Below the pieces are notes generated by a model, which ran no database searches, was not told the DNA's origin, and worked only from the letters and a program-made list of their open reading frames with translations. From Paramacrobiotus metropolitanus (Eukaryota; Tardigrada; Eutardigrada; Parachela; Macrobiotidae): a stretch of DNA of 64,000 bases. The stretch is from the NCBI RefSeq assembly GCF_019649055.1, contig NW_026570327.1, positions 1 to 64,000 of the forward strand. The letters are read 5' to 3'. The position numbers were made by a program, and so were the translations under genes. This document shows positions 47,179-57,960 of the stretch, piece after piece. The first letter of the stretch is position 1. Each line of letters starts with the position of its first letter.

Positions 47179-50100
47179 ATGTTTGCAGCTATGCAGTTAA
47201 CATTGCAGAATACAGCCGTTTCGCAGGGTTCAATGGCTGGGAAGGGCAGGCCATATCGGCAGCATTTATTTACTTTATTAGCAATAGACGATCTGGATGA
47301 GTTAGGCGAGGTTAGTTCTTCACGGGACCCCTCAGGGAGCTTCTTTAGTCTTGTTTGGGTTCTCAGTCAGATGCGTCAAGTACAACTCGTACAGCCCCGG
47401 TTCATACTGTTCACATAGGCTCGGCCCGGGCATGCATGTGGTAGAATGAACGGACTGAACGCAATTGTGTGGGGATTGTTTGTAAAAGAACGCGTTCAAT
47501 CACGTGACCAAACAATCACGCGCTCTGCCAAGACCCAACAAAGAAGCACCCCGAGGTGTGCGATAACAAGCCATTTTCGTACGTGTAGGCCTTTGGGTGT
47601 TTTTTCACAGCGTATGACTGTCTTTTGCAGAAGCTAGAAGACGACTTTAACAAAATAACCAGCATCCAGAATGGCTGTTCAGAGAACGAAGGACGAGACA
47701 AGCTCGTCAGCTACGTAAGTGATTCCGACTTCCGAGTACCCCGTTGGGTTCTTGGACCCGTTCTCGTCGCATACGTCCGAAGACGAAGCGGAGGCCTGAA
47801 ATAAGACTGACTACGCTATGATCATCCGTTTCCGCGGTGGCTTCGAGCTGACAATCCGCTTGTTTGATAGGCACAGCAGGGAACCGATGAGTACGTTAAA
47901 GCGATGGACGGACTGCTGTACGGAATCCTCACAGACCCCGGACTCTGTGAAAAGGTGCTGGGGAATGATCATATTGCAGCCAGATTGTCCGTTTACATTC
48001 CGTCATCTTGCAGTACATGGGGGATGCGACAACCCTTTCGCTGCTCAATGCAGAAGCCTTCAATCCTCTCACCAGATCTCTGTCACTCCTCGCCAGCGAG
48101 AAGTATGCCAAGCTGTCCGATACAGCCCGAAAACAGAGTGTCTGGTTGATGAAAACCTTCGCTAAGAAAAACATCCCGGGACTAGACAGGATTTTTATTC
48201 CCTGGATGAGGAACCTTACAGGTACTGTTGAGAACTCCACGTGAGCTCGCGCGGTTCCTGTTCAGCATGTTGTTTGTGCTCATAGTGGGCGATCACTGGA
48301 AAAATGTGTCATTGATCGAAGGCATTTTGGAGACGCTAGTGGAATGCAGGCATGTGTGCATTTTGCCGTTCTTGAGAAATTTTTTGAAGTCAAATTCATG
48401 GCAAAGCATGTTGTTAGGCCGATATTAGACAACGGTGCAGGAGTTCCTATTCTCCAGATGGCTCTGTTGACTTTTATTCAGCTGATCCAGTATCACCACA
48501 CTTCCTTGCAATATTCGGTGATCAAAGATAAAGAAGTGGATTTTTGTCTGGACTTATTGCGCAATAAAGTACGTTTTTCACTAAGAAATGCCTAACTTTT
48601 ATTTTATCAGCCTTATGCCCTTATCAGGCCTTTTTATCGTTCTGGTTATCTGTTATCAAAATGCCGCGAACTTTGGCATATGCAGATAATGCAGTGTAAC
48701 TTACCAAGAATTAAGTTCCGGTTCAAAATTTATATTAAAACGTAAAGTGTAAGAAACTTATTTTTCTTCTACCTTATTTTGAAAATTGTCATTTCCATTT
48801 TTTCTTTACGAAGTTTCTGGTGAAAGTATTAAAGCTGTTGTTTGTTGAACAGTTGTATGTGCGTGCGGACTGTACAGTACGGTCATGTCTGATCTTGGAA
48901 ATTAATAAAAAAAATGCTGTTTTTAGTTTGGAGAATGTATGGCCATCGGGAAAGATTTTATCCGCATCTTGATGCAAATTTGTAAAATGCCTAAGATGAA
49001 GGAATTCTGGAGTGACTTAGTCAATGATCCCAAAAAGATTGCTCCCAGTGTGCCAAATTTTACGGGTGAGCGAATCATTTTACATTTTATTGCTGTCGGG
49101 GATTTAACGATATAGGTGACGTGTTATAGGTGTGCCATACATTTTACAACTGAAAACGTCGAGATGGATTTATCCACACCGTATCACAGCGGACCTGGAA
49201 GCCAAAATCGCTTTTCTTTTGAGCAAAGTTCGCGCTCCTCAGGTGTCGCGTTATGCCGATATCTTTTTGAAACAGGTAAGACTGCCCTTCAGGCTTCGTC
49301 TGTAAGATGTTCGGAGCAGCCTCACAACTATTAAATTTTAAACTGTTGCAGTATTTATCCAGCGCTGAAGGGGAAGCTTTAATACCGGAAATCATTCGGT
49401 TCGTGTGCCGATCTATCCACCCGACCAACGAAATTCTCGGTTCGGACGTGCTGCAACGATGGAATTTTTTCCTTATCTTGATCTGCACATGCAAGGTTTG
49501 ATGCATGTTTTTTCCAGTCTATGACATTTGCTCATTAATCGACAATGTTGCGCTTGCTCATGGTAGACGGTTGCCGGTCTGAATCAGTGCCTGTTGGCGC
49601 TGTTTTACGATTGGATGCTGTTTGATCCGCAGGGCGAAAACGTCAGCATTATGTTCATTGGTAAGTTGACTGTTTACATAACAAACATGTGGCGGTAAAA
49701 AGGCTGTATGAACGGACGTTATGTTTTTCTATAGAACCTGGAATACTTCTGTTGATGAATGTACTGCAGAAGAATATCAAAGTGCTGCAAAAGCCGTTGA
49801 TGGTTACCTTGGTAGAATATCTTTGCAAGGTACGATGTGGATAGCTGAAATGGTTTTGTAGATTCTCAGCTGCTGTGTTTGCTGTAGATTCCGTTTGAAT
49901 TTTTTCCTCCAATCAGCGCCAAAGTTCGTTCATCAATCGTCGCTTCCTTTCGCTATATTTTGGAGAAACGGGTTGTGGGTTCGGTTGCGCCTATTATTGA
50001 TTTCGCTCCCGAAGAGCAGAAGATTCTTCTGAGGAAAACGTACCCGGAGATTTTTGGCCCGGGCGAAGCTGGTTCAGGTAAATAACCAGCCCATAAGTAA

Positions 50101-53100
50101 ATCGATTATCCCCCGGGCGTTGATCAATAAGATTATTAATTTTGCGGTCTGTAATTAGACCTAATATTTACGTGAAAGGCACATAGTACTCCTAAGTGCG
50201 TCTGCCGATTCATTTGGAGGCTGCGGAGCGTTTAGGCGCCCGCATTAACTAGGTTGCACAGATTGCAGCCATCAAATTCAGCATGCTTTTTACGCTGTGA
50301 TGATATTACTGCTCTGTGCGTTATGTCATTTATGTGTTGTGTGTGCCCCACATTACGAAATCTGATATAATTAATAAATGCGGTAAAGCGGCGTTGTAGC
50401 TGGTCGCATAACTTGATTGTTTTTCTCATTGGTTTTACTTTGCGGTTATCGTTCAAACACTGCGTAATCACAATAATTGAGGTAAAAGTGTAAGTTGAGA
50501 TTGTAAATTTTGCTGTTTTCTGCATTTGACATTCGATATTTTCACATTTGGAACGGCTTGTTTTTGATCACTTTCGTGGATTTTGACTTGTTTAGCGGAT
50601 ATCGATGGTTAAACAAGGGAAGCCTATCATTAGGTTTTAGTAAAACCATTTCCTAATTGGTTTAAAAAAATTAGGCTCCAAAAATTTATTGTGTATCGAT
50701 TTGTTGTGTATCGGTTTATTGTTTTTCAGTTTGAGTGTTTTATCTTTGGATTGTGTTATATGGATTTGGCTTTTCTTTTGCCGTATTGTTTTATATGTTT
50801 GTTTGCGAAGACACGTTGTTCGCGGTGCTTCATTTAGTTACTTTTAATACTTACTCTTAGTTGCAGGAGTTGCTGTGAATGGCGGTCCCGGTAATATCAA
50901 AATCGATCTCGATTCACTTCCATCACCTGCATCATTGCTGGGCTCTATGCCGGAATTGAAAACCGACGACGATGAGCCGATGGATGATTGGCCGGAACCG
51001 GTGATGCAAAATAAAACCCCCAAAGCAGCCGCTGTCGCGATTAATCACAAACCCATAGCGCGTCATCATTCCATCTCTGCCGCATCGAAAGTGAAACGGA
51101 GTCAGGAGCCATCTCTGGATGAATGTATTGGGATGCTACCGGAGACAATGCAGCCGTTTCTGTGTGCGATGCGCGATGGGTAATTACTTAATTATTGATT
51201 TTAAACGAATTCGCCTTGGGATTAATTGGATGCTTGTGCACTTGCAGGCCGGTGGAAGAGAAATGCCAGATCATGGAGGAATTTGTTGATGACGTTATTA
51301 ACAAGGTAAGCAAGCGGTCGAGATAATCATGGTCACAGCTTCCAGGTTAAAGTGACGTTAACGCGTTTTTTCCTGCAGGGAAGAAACTTTGATTCTGAAC
51401 AGTATGAAGCCGTCTCGTTATTAGCAAGATCGTTGGTGTTAGTATTGAAACCATATTACGACGACTTCCGGTTACCGCAGACGATCAATGAAGAGTAAGG
51501 TTGTCCTGTTCACATCGCCGGTTGGTTCTAATTCTGACACTTTGAAATTGAATAGGACTCTGGATGACTCTATCCAGTCTCCTCTGTTCATTTTGTACAG
51601 GTGAGGCTTTTGCCGATAATTGAGACTCTGTTTAAAACTATCACAGATCTGTTTAAAACTAATTAAAACTATCAGTCTCCTAACTCTTCCTTAAGTATTT
51701 GATAGCTTGTATGTGGTTTAGGTTTTTGAGTTCGCTTACAAATCAATTATAGTATTATATAATGTTTTTGGTTTTTGATAAGTCTTGAGTACTTATTTCT
51801 CTTCATGTAAATCCAGTTTTGCTTCCGTACTCGTATAAATGCTGCACTTGATGTCTGCATTATTTAACAGTAATTGCAGTTTCAGTATTTCCCATATTTC
51901 AGTATTTCGCATTTTTTCCGAGTAGTTCTTTTGTGCGTTGATTTGAATGTTTTAATAAAATATTAGGTAAATTGTAAAATAGATGCAGTAATTCTGGCAG
52001 CTGATTGTGACTGATCGTGGTTTAAGCACTTATTTATAGCCCAAATTTGAACGTTTATACAAATCGTTAATGCAAGTATTATGCAGGCGCCTATGGGAAG
52101 AAGAAGACGGTTCATTGCCTCGAAAGCGTGTAATCGATCTGCTGGTGGCGATGTACCCATTAATGCCGGTTCTTGGGTATTTGATCATCTATTATCTGTA
52201 TTATCGCAAAATGTCACCTTCCTGGACAACGACATCCGATGCGCGGGATGTAATGGCGGATTACGAAGAATTCTGTAGTGAATATCTTCGGCGTACGAAG
52301 CAGGAGGAGATCTGCGAAGCTAACTACACAGTGTGCATAGCCGAAGATTTGGAAGCGTGTGGTCAGCAAGACCATGCCATGCTGACAGAATTGGTGCCAT
52401 TTTTGTACAAAGAGAATCCCCGTATTGCCATTGACAGTGCATTGATCATGAAAACTGTCATCGGGTACATTGATGCCTTTGAGGTGCAGAGGTTAGCGTG
52501 TTTGGTGCTCAAGCGAGAACTGATAATGCTCTCGGACAAAGGATGTGTGGATGTTATAAGTGAGTATCTTGATGGACAAAGTTTTGCATTTATTTTTGTG
52601 AGCGTCTCTATGTTTTCCTGGTAATTTGTAATTGAAATCCCAGTGTTGTGTATACTACGTAATCGTAATTTACACCGCGTCTTATCAGTCATATGGTACG
52701 GCATTTCGAGTAGCGAACCTGTCTATGGTAAATCAAATTCATAATTTTTTGACTTTTCTCTTTTACAGAGGATAGTTTAACATGGGAAACAATCGAACAG
52801 ACCTTCTTTTGGAAGTTATTATTGGTGCACGACTTAAAAATAGATAATATCCTAAAGGAAATTGTTGCCTACATTGACTTCCGTCATCACCCTGAGGCGA
52901 CATTGCAAGTGATGGAGCTGCTTCGCAATGATCAGTACGTAAAGGAATTTGGAATTTTTTTAAAATGCCAGCTCCGAAAAAAAACAATGTTGTATAAAAT
53001 GTATAAATGAATTTGCAGTCCTCGGGAAGCCTTAGTGGCGGAAGTTTTCCGCCGTGACCCGGTTGAAGTGGAAAGCAATCCGTTTATTACTATCTGCCTA

Positions 53101-53961
53101 CACTGGACCAAGAAAAATAACGCAATGTTTACCACTTCTTTAAGCAGTATCATTACGAAAGCCGGTGCGACTAACAAGAAGCGTGTTGTGAAGTGAGTTC
53201 ATGCGGAGATTAAATCCCGATTACAATGCGTGTGCTAAAACATTCTTTTGTATAGCAAAGCGACAGTGAACGTGAAACCCGACTTGACCATCGATCAGGT
53301 ATTAGCACATTTGGATTTGCTCCGACTGTATATGGTGTCATTGGATCAGAAGAATGACAAGCGAATGCGGGATTTCGCATCAGGTAGATAGTTTTTTCTG
53401 ATTGAAGGAGCTGCCGTCCAGTGGAATTGATGTTGCAGGTTTATACGCCACTCTCTATAACAGTAACGTTCTGCTATCTCTACGAACAATTAAAGCGGCG
53501 TTGGCCTCAAACCTGAAAGAGAAGTAAGTCAGATGAGATGTCATGTAGAGAATATTTGGATCAATTAACCGAAGTATTAATCACTCTGACCAGTATGCAG
53601 GACGTTCGTTATTTGAGCCTTTGAGGAGAATGCTTACTTTGTTGTTGAAATCGCACGTTTGGTTTCGGTTTAACCGGCGTGAACATTAGAAATTTTCCCA
53701 AGATACTCGTAAGTGATTGATATTAATCTTGATTTTTGATACAGGTTCAGAGAAGTGTTGCAGTTAGTGGAAGATCCTGAAGATGACGTTAAAGCCTCCC
53801 CTGGCAAGAAAGGCAGCACCGCCAAGCGTGGTCGAACGAAAGCCGCGGCCAAGAATACCGTAGCCAAAGACAGTGATTCGGATCGGAGTGATGAGGAGGA
53901 TGACGTGGCTCCCGTGAAAAGCAAGAAAGCCAGGAATAAGTCGCCACCTGTGGAAGACTGA
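47179..53961 (+). CDS. INTS3: Integrator complex subunit 3 (INTS3, SOSS-A)
   Basis: INTS3 belongs to the Integrator complex on RNA polymerase II and scaffolds the SOSS single-strand-DNA-binding complex in break repair. I read 22 coding exons and 1099 residues (human 1043). Exon starts are 47179, 47631, 47877, 48014, 48286, 48418, 48927, 49130, 49352, 49567, 49735, 49888, 50867, 51248, 51379, 51556, 52087, 52769, 53019, 53256, 53439 and 53745. Family matches include DKEVDFCLDLLRNK, IHPTNEILGSDVLQRW, LALFYDWMLFDPQGE, EKRVVGSVAPI, FDSEQYEAVSLLARSL and HLDLLRLYM. The C-terminus is Lys/Asp/Glu-rich (AKRGRTKAAAK, SDRSDEEDD) like human INTS3. The third exon start (47877, or 47871/47880) and the N-terminal ATG are the weakest points. 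The intron at 48350–48417 appears to use a GC donor. Confidence 0.93.
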
Positions 53962-54928
53962 CAGGTGTACGGGTAGTCATTGTCAGTTGACTGTTTTGGG
54001 CTGTGATGTTCTAGCCAGAGGAATCGCTACGGTTTGATCTCAGTGAAATGGTGACTGCGTGGGGGTGGCTATTGTGACTTTTGTAAAGTTGTGTCTCTCT
54101 CTTATCTTCTCTTTTTGTTGGTATCCTTTTAAGACATTTTTTAGGTGACTTCAATCGGTTTTCTTGGGTTTCGTGCAGAGTTGGAGTCGCTTTACGATAA
54201 TTTTCAGTTGTATGTCGGAGCTGTCAGTGTTTTAAAAAATGTGTGGATATTTTGTTGTTGTTGATTACGGGATTGCTACTGGAGAAATTGCCATTAGACT
54301 GGAAGCAGTTCGTTGTAATGTTAGAAGTTGGTTAAGCAGCCTAACGAGAGCTTCTAAAGAAATCACATTTGGAATATTTGTCGCCTACCCCAAATAGTAT
54401 TAAAATCTGAACGTGAGGTATTAAATTCTACAGGTAAGGTACTAAAATACGATATGTGGACGAAAACTTTCGCGCATGCCCCAACACCCTTTCGCTTTGT
54501 TTTATGATCATGCATTCTGTAGCCAGATAAATTACAATACATATATTGGCGTGAAAATCGTTTGTGCGCGCAACATCCGGTTCGTGAATAAAGGCTGGAA
54601 ACCTGGAACGAAATTCCAAAACGCTTAAACGCATTCGCGTTTATACAAGTCGTGTTTCGACGATCTTATTTTACACCTTAACGCACGTAAGTATAAAGAT
54701 CATGTTTACGCCGATACCAAAACTGTACTATTTTTTCAAGTTTTTAAAAGGACTTTTTAAAAGTATCCCGAACCGGATGTTGCACAAACGGTTTTCCTTT
54801 TCACGCTAATGTGTACAAATCATCTGGTTACAGAATCAGTCTGCCGGAATAAGTTAACTACAACATATCCTCTGATTCTACTGAACAACAATAAGATTTG
54901 ACTATTCCTTCATTTAAAATAAAGGTGA
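53962..54928. other. INTS3 3' flank
   Basis: Probably INTS3 3'UTR and intergenic DNA. AATAAA strings are at 54587–54592 and 54918–54923. No gene was seen. Confidence 0.45.
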
Positions 54929-55003
54929 CTGCTATGCGCCCCCACAAACCGGGCGCACAGAATTTGGCTTTGCGCCCCGAATTTCCGGGCGCCGAAATAT
55001 CGA
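54929..55003 (+). repeat. Left terminal inverted repeat
   Basis: About two subunits ending in CCGAAATATCGA, mirrored by TCGATATTTCCG at 56147. Confidence 0.75.
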
Positions 55004-56143
55004 CGATTTGCTGTTTTTCCGAAGGTTTTTTATATTTTATTCGGCTTCTCTTATTAATTATTTAACCACTCAATTTTCCTGTTGTATAGTCAAATGCGTT
55101 GTACGTATTGTTTGATGAGTTATTGCTTAAACTGCGATACCAGAATGCACCCAAACTTTAAGTAATGTGTGCTTTCCAGAAAAGAATCTAGAGAAGCAAC
55201 AGCAAAGTTGTTATTTATTGTGTCAGTCCTGAAGTAGCAGTTTAGTTTCACCCCCCTACAGCCGTAAAGGTTGCAACGCGCATGAAAGTAGGACAGTTTA
55301 CAATACATATGCCTCAACCTGTGGATTAATTTGCGTTAACGCAGACTACGGCAACAACAGCGACGACGGGTAATTAATGAATGAGCTTTGTTTGGGCATT
55401 GGGTGAAGACACTAGCACCGGAACACGGGTCAACGGCGCAACCGGCCCCGTCGTCCTGGTTAAATAAATCCCTCGTTTCCTCGCAAACGAGGGTAGACGG
55501 GAGGGAAGAACGACTTGATACATGTAAATCAACTTTACTTCGACACAACAGCAACAAAAGTGTACTGAACGCAAATATGCAATCGCTATGCGACATCGTC
55601 AAACAATTTCATTACTCCCCTTTTTTAATCAGAGCTACTACATACGGCGCACTGGCGCAGTATCCGGATGGGCATCCCAACGGCTTTTCTCGGCTGGACA
55701 CTGGTCAAACAAGTCGTCCAGCCTTGCAACCACCTCCGCTGCGTGAACCGACCGGAATCACCTTTTCTGTTTTGCTACATTTTACGACAGTTCTGCTAAT
55801 TCCATTTTGCCACAGTTTTGTGCATGGAGTGGACATCCGTGCCGTCCTAGATAACCTCTAACAATTGTTACGCACAGAATCTGATAAACGTGTTCTTAGC
55901 CTTACCTTGCTGTAAAGTGGCTGGAAATCAGGATTTCTCAGACATATTCCGTGCATGTGATGTTTTGAACAACCTCTTCAGTAGACCAGGCGATAAAAAG
56001 GGAATACACCAAACGAAAACTTGGCTATTACAGGTTCTCAAATTCTGCAGTGCTCTCTCAGCTTCTGCTCTCCTGCAACCTTAAGGGTTAATCGACTAAA
56101 AACATTAAGTAAAAACAATCACCTATTGGAAAAAAACATAAAA

Positions 56144-56262
56144 ATTTCGATATTTCCGCGCCCGGACATTCGGGGCGCAAAGCCAAATTCTGTGCGCCCG
56201 AACACTCGGGGCGCACAGCTAAATTCTATGCGCCGATTTGTCGGGGCGCACAGCCATTTCGT
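56144..56262 (-). repeat. Right terminal inverted repeat
   Basis: About three subunits, with GGGGCGCA at each subunit boundary. It is the complement of the left end plus one extra ~34-bp unit. Confidence 0.75.
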
Positions 56263-56726
56263 AAAATAAAAGGTGAAATGTACATTATATGTAAGTAATT
56301 TATTTATATAATAATTTTTTCAAAATCATTTTTTAAGTTGTGCAGCGTCACAGCGTGCTACTTTTCAACGTGCTTCCGCCACATGAGGACGGCTACGTGG
56401 GTACAAGCACGTTGTTATCACAGCATTGGATGAAAACTGAAGTTTGAGCGGTGAACCGCGGTCAGCTTGTTTTTTCGTACTCGTAGTCTCGTACATGTAC
56501 AATTGTACATATACAATCGTAAGATAGCCTGGGTCAGTCGCGAAGCTTTTCGGGAGTTTGGTCGAGACTTTCGAATACCAATTGCTATTTTGTTCAGTGG
56601 ATCTGTTGATCTCATCAAATTTCTGTTGTTCTTTATGCGTTGGACTTGATTATCGCCTTGATTTTGTTCGGACTCTCGACCGTTCTCTTGGCAGAGTACA
56701 AGTTTGACAAGAACTCACCATCAGAA

Positions 56727-57960
56727 ATGTTGCGATCACGAACCTTTTACGACGCAAATGGCGTTCTTCGTGAGCGAAAATTCTTATTTACCTTTACAGC
56801 GGAGTTCTTGCTGCGGGAAGTGTAATTTAATTGTTATCGTTCACAGGGACGGAGCTGATTCCCATCGCACAGCCACGTGTTTTCGACATTTCACGGGAAA
56901 GCGTGAAAATCGTGGGCTACTCACAAATCCGTATTGTGTGCACTGGCACTCTGTAAGCGTTCGCGGTAAAATATGTAGGAGTTGAAGAACCATACTTGAT
57001 TAATGTCGATTATGCTGCATTACTAAATTAAATTTTTTATTTATTGTTTTTTAGTCCTCGTGATGTGGATTTGCCCTTGTGTGGCGTCATCAAGTTGGTA
57101 AGTCTGGACCTCGAACGTCGTAATATCAGTTCTATAAATTGAGCTTACGCTCAAGTCGTTTCCAGCTGATGCAGGGTTATATTAGTATTAGTTAGTTTCC
57201 ATTCAGTATAAATTGCAGTTTTAATTGTTTTAGTGTTACAGTGACGCACTCACAAATTTTGTACAGTGTTGATTGGTTTTTGCATTACAGTTGCAAGCGC
57301 ATCCGCTGTTCCTCCTTTGCGATAATCGTATGACAGTGCAGGATCTGATGGGCTACATGAAGGAGCATTACCGGCTGGCAGATGCGCAAATCGTAAGGCC
57401 GTGTCAATTGATGACTGCTGCTTATCACTCAACAGTCAACAGTATCTAATACAATGATTGGTTTATCGTTTGTGCTGTCCAGGTGTTTACGAAAAATGGT
57501 GAGGCACTGGCAAGCACGGAAACCATTCGCGACTGGATTAACAGTATTAAATGGCCGAAAGTAAGTACTAGTAATTTCGGTTTGTTTTTAATTTAATTTC
57601 GGAAATAATTAATTTAATTTTGTTTAATCTTTTATTTATTTCAAATTTGCGTCTGGTAACATGTTTGTATACGAGTAGCCAAAATACAGCCGTATTTTGA
57701 CCCTTCTTGTAATTATTAGTACTGGACCGTGTGGTGAGTAAACATTGCGTTAAATATTTTGTTTGCAGGAGCCCGGAATGTACGGGGAGGTGTGTTACAG
57801 TTTGAATCTGGATATTCGCCTGCCGGGGCCGGGTCCGGGTGCTCCGCAGAGTTTGCCGGAATTAGTGCGAACTTTAAGTAGTATTGCGCCAATCAACAAG
57901 TTAACTGTGACGTTGGAGTTTGAGGATGGAGAAAAGATGGTTATTTCAGGAACATATTGA
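56727..57960 (+). CDS. Small protein of unknown function, possible RAWUL/ubiquitin-like fold
   Basis: I do not recognise the family with certainty. Six exons in consistent phase are 56695–56769 (first ATG at 56727), 56847–56952, 57055–57097, 57291–57392, 57483–57560 and 57769–57960, giving 187 residues from that ATG. The middle part (LFLLCDNRMTVQDLMGYM, then KNGEALASTETIRDWINSIK and a later YSLNL) has the spacing of a β-grasp fold. It recalls the RAWUL domain at the C-terminus of Polycomb RING proteins. No RING finger was found upstream. A good acceptor (TTCTCTTGGCAG) before the first listed exon hints that the gene starts further left, perhaps beyond the inverted-repeat element. Gly/Pro-rich LPGPGPGAPQ follows the domain. 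A candidate AATAAA is at 58126–58131. The gene structure is convincing; the domain assignment is not. Confidence 0.65.

Larger units (their letters stand above)
54929..56262. mobile_element. Terminal-inverted-repeat element, ~1.33 kb
   Basis: The left end (54929–55003) and right end (56144–56262) are inverted repeats made of ~34-bp subunits containing GCGCCCCGAA and AGAATTTGGCT. The right end has one more subunit than the left. The element is flanked by near-identical strings, TAAAATAAAGGTGA on the left and TAAAATAAAAGGTGA on the right, which may be or include the target duplication (exact for AAAGGTGA). Inside, the longest frame (55388–55861, plus) has no family similarity and no ATG at its start. 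It is most likely a non-autonomous DNA transposon; the superfamily is undetermined. Confidence 0.75.

Noticed and set aside
55388-55861. 157-codon plus-strand frame inside the inverted-repeat element
   Set aside because: It has no ATG at its start, no transposase-like motifs and low-complexity composition; probably chance.
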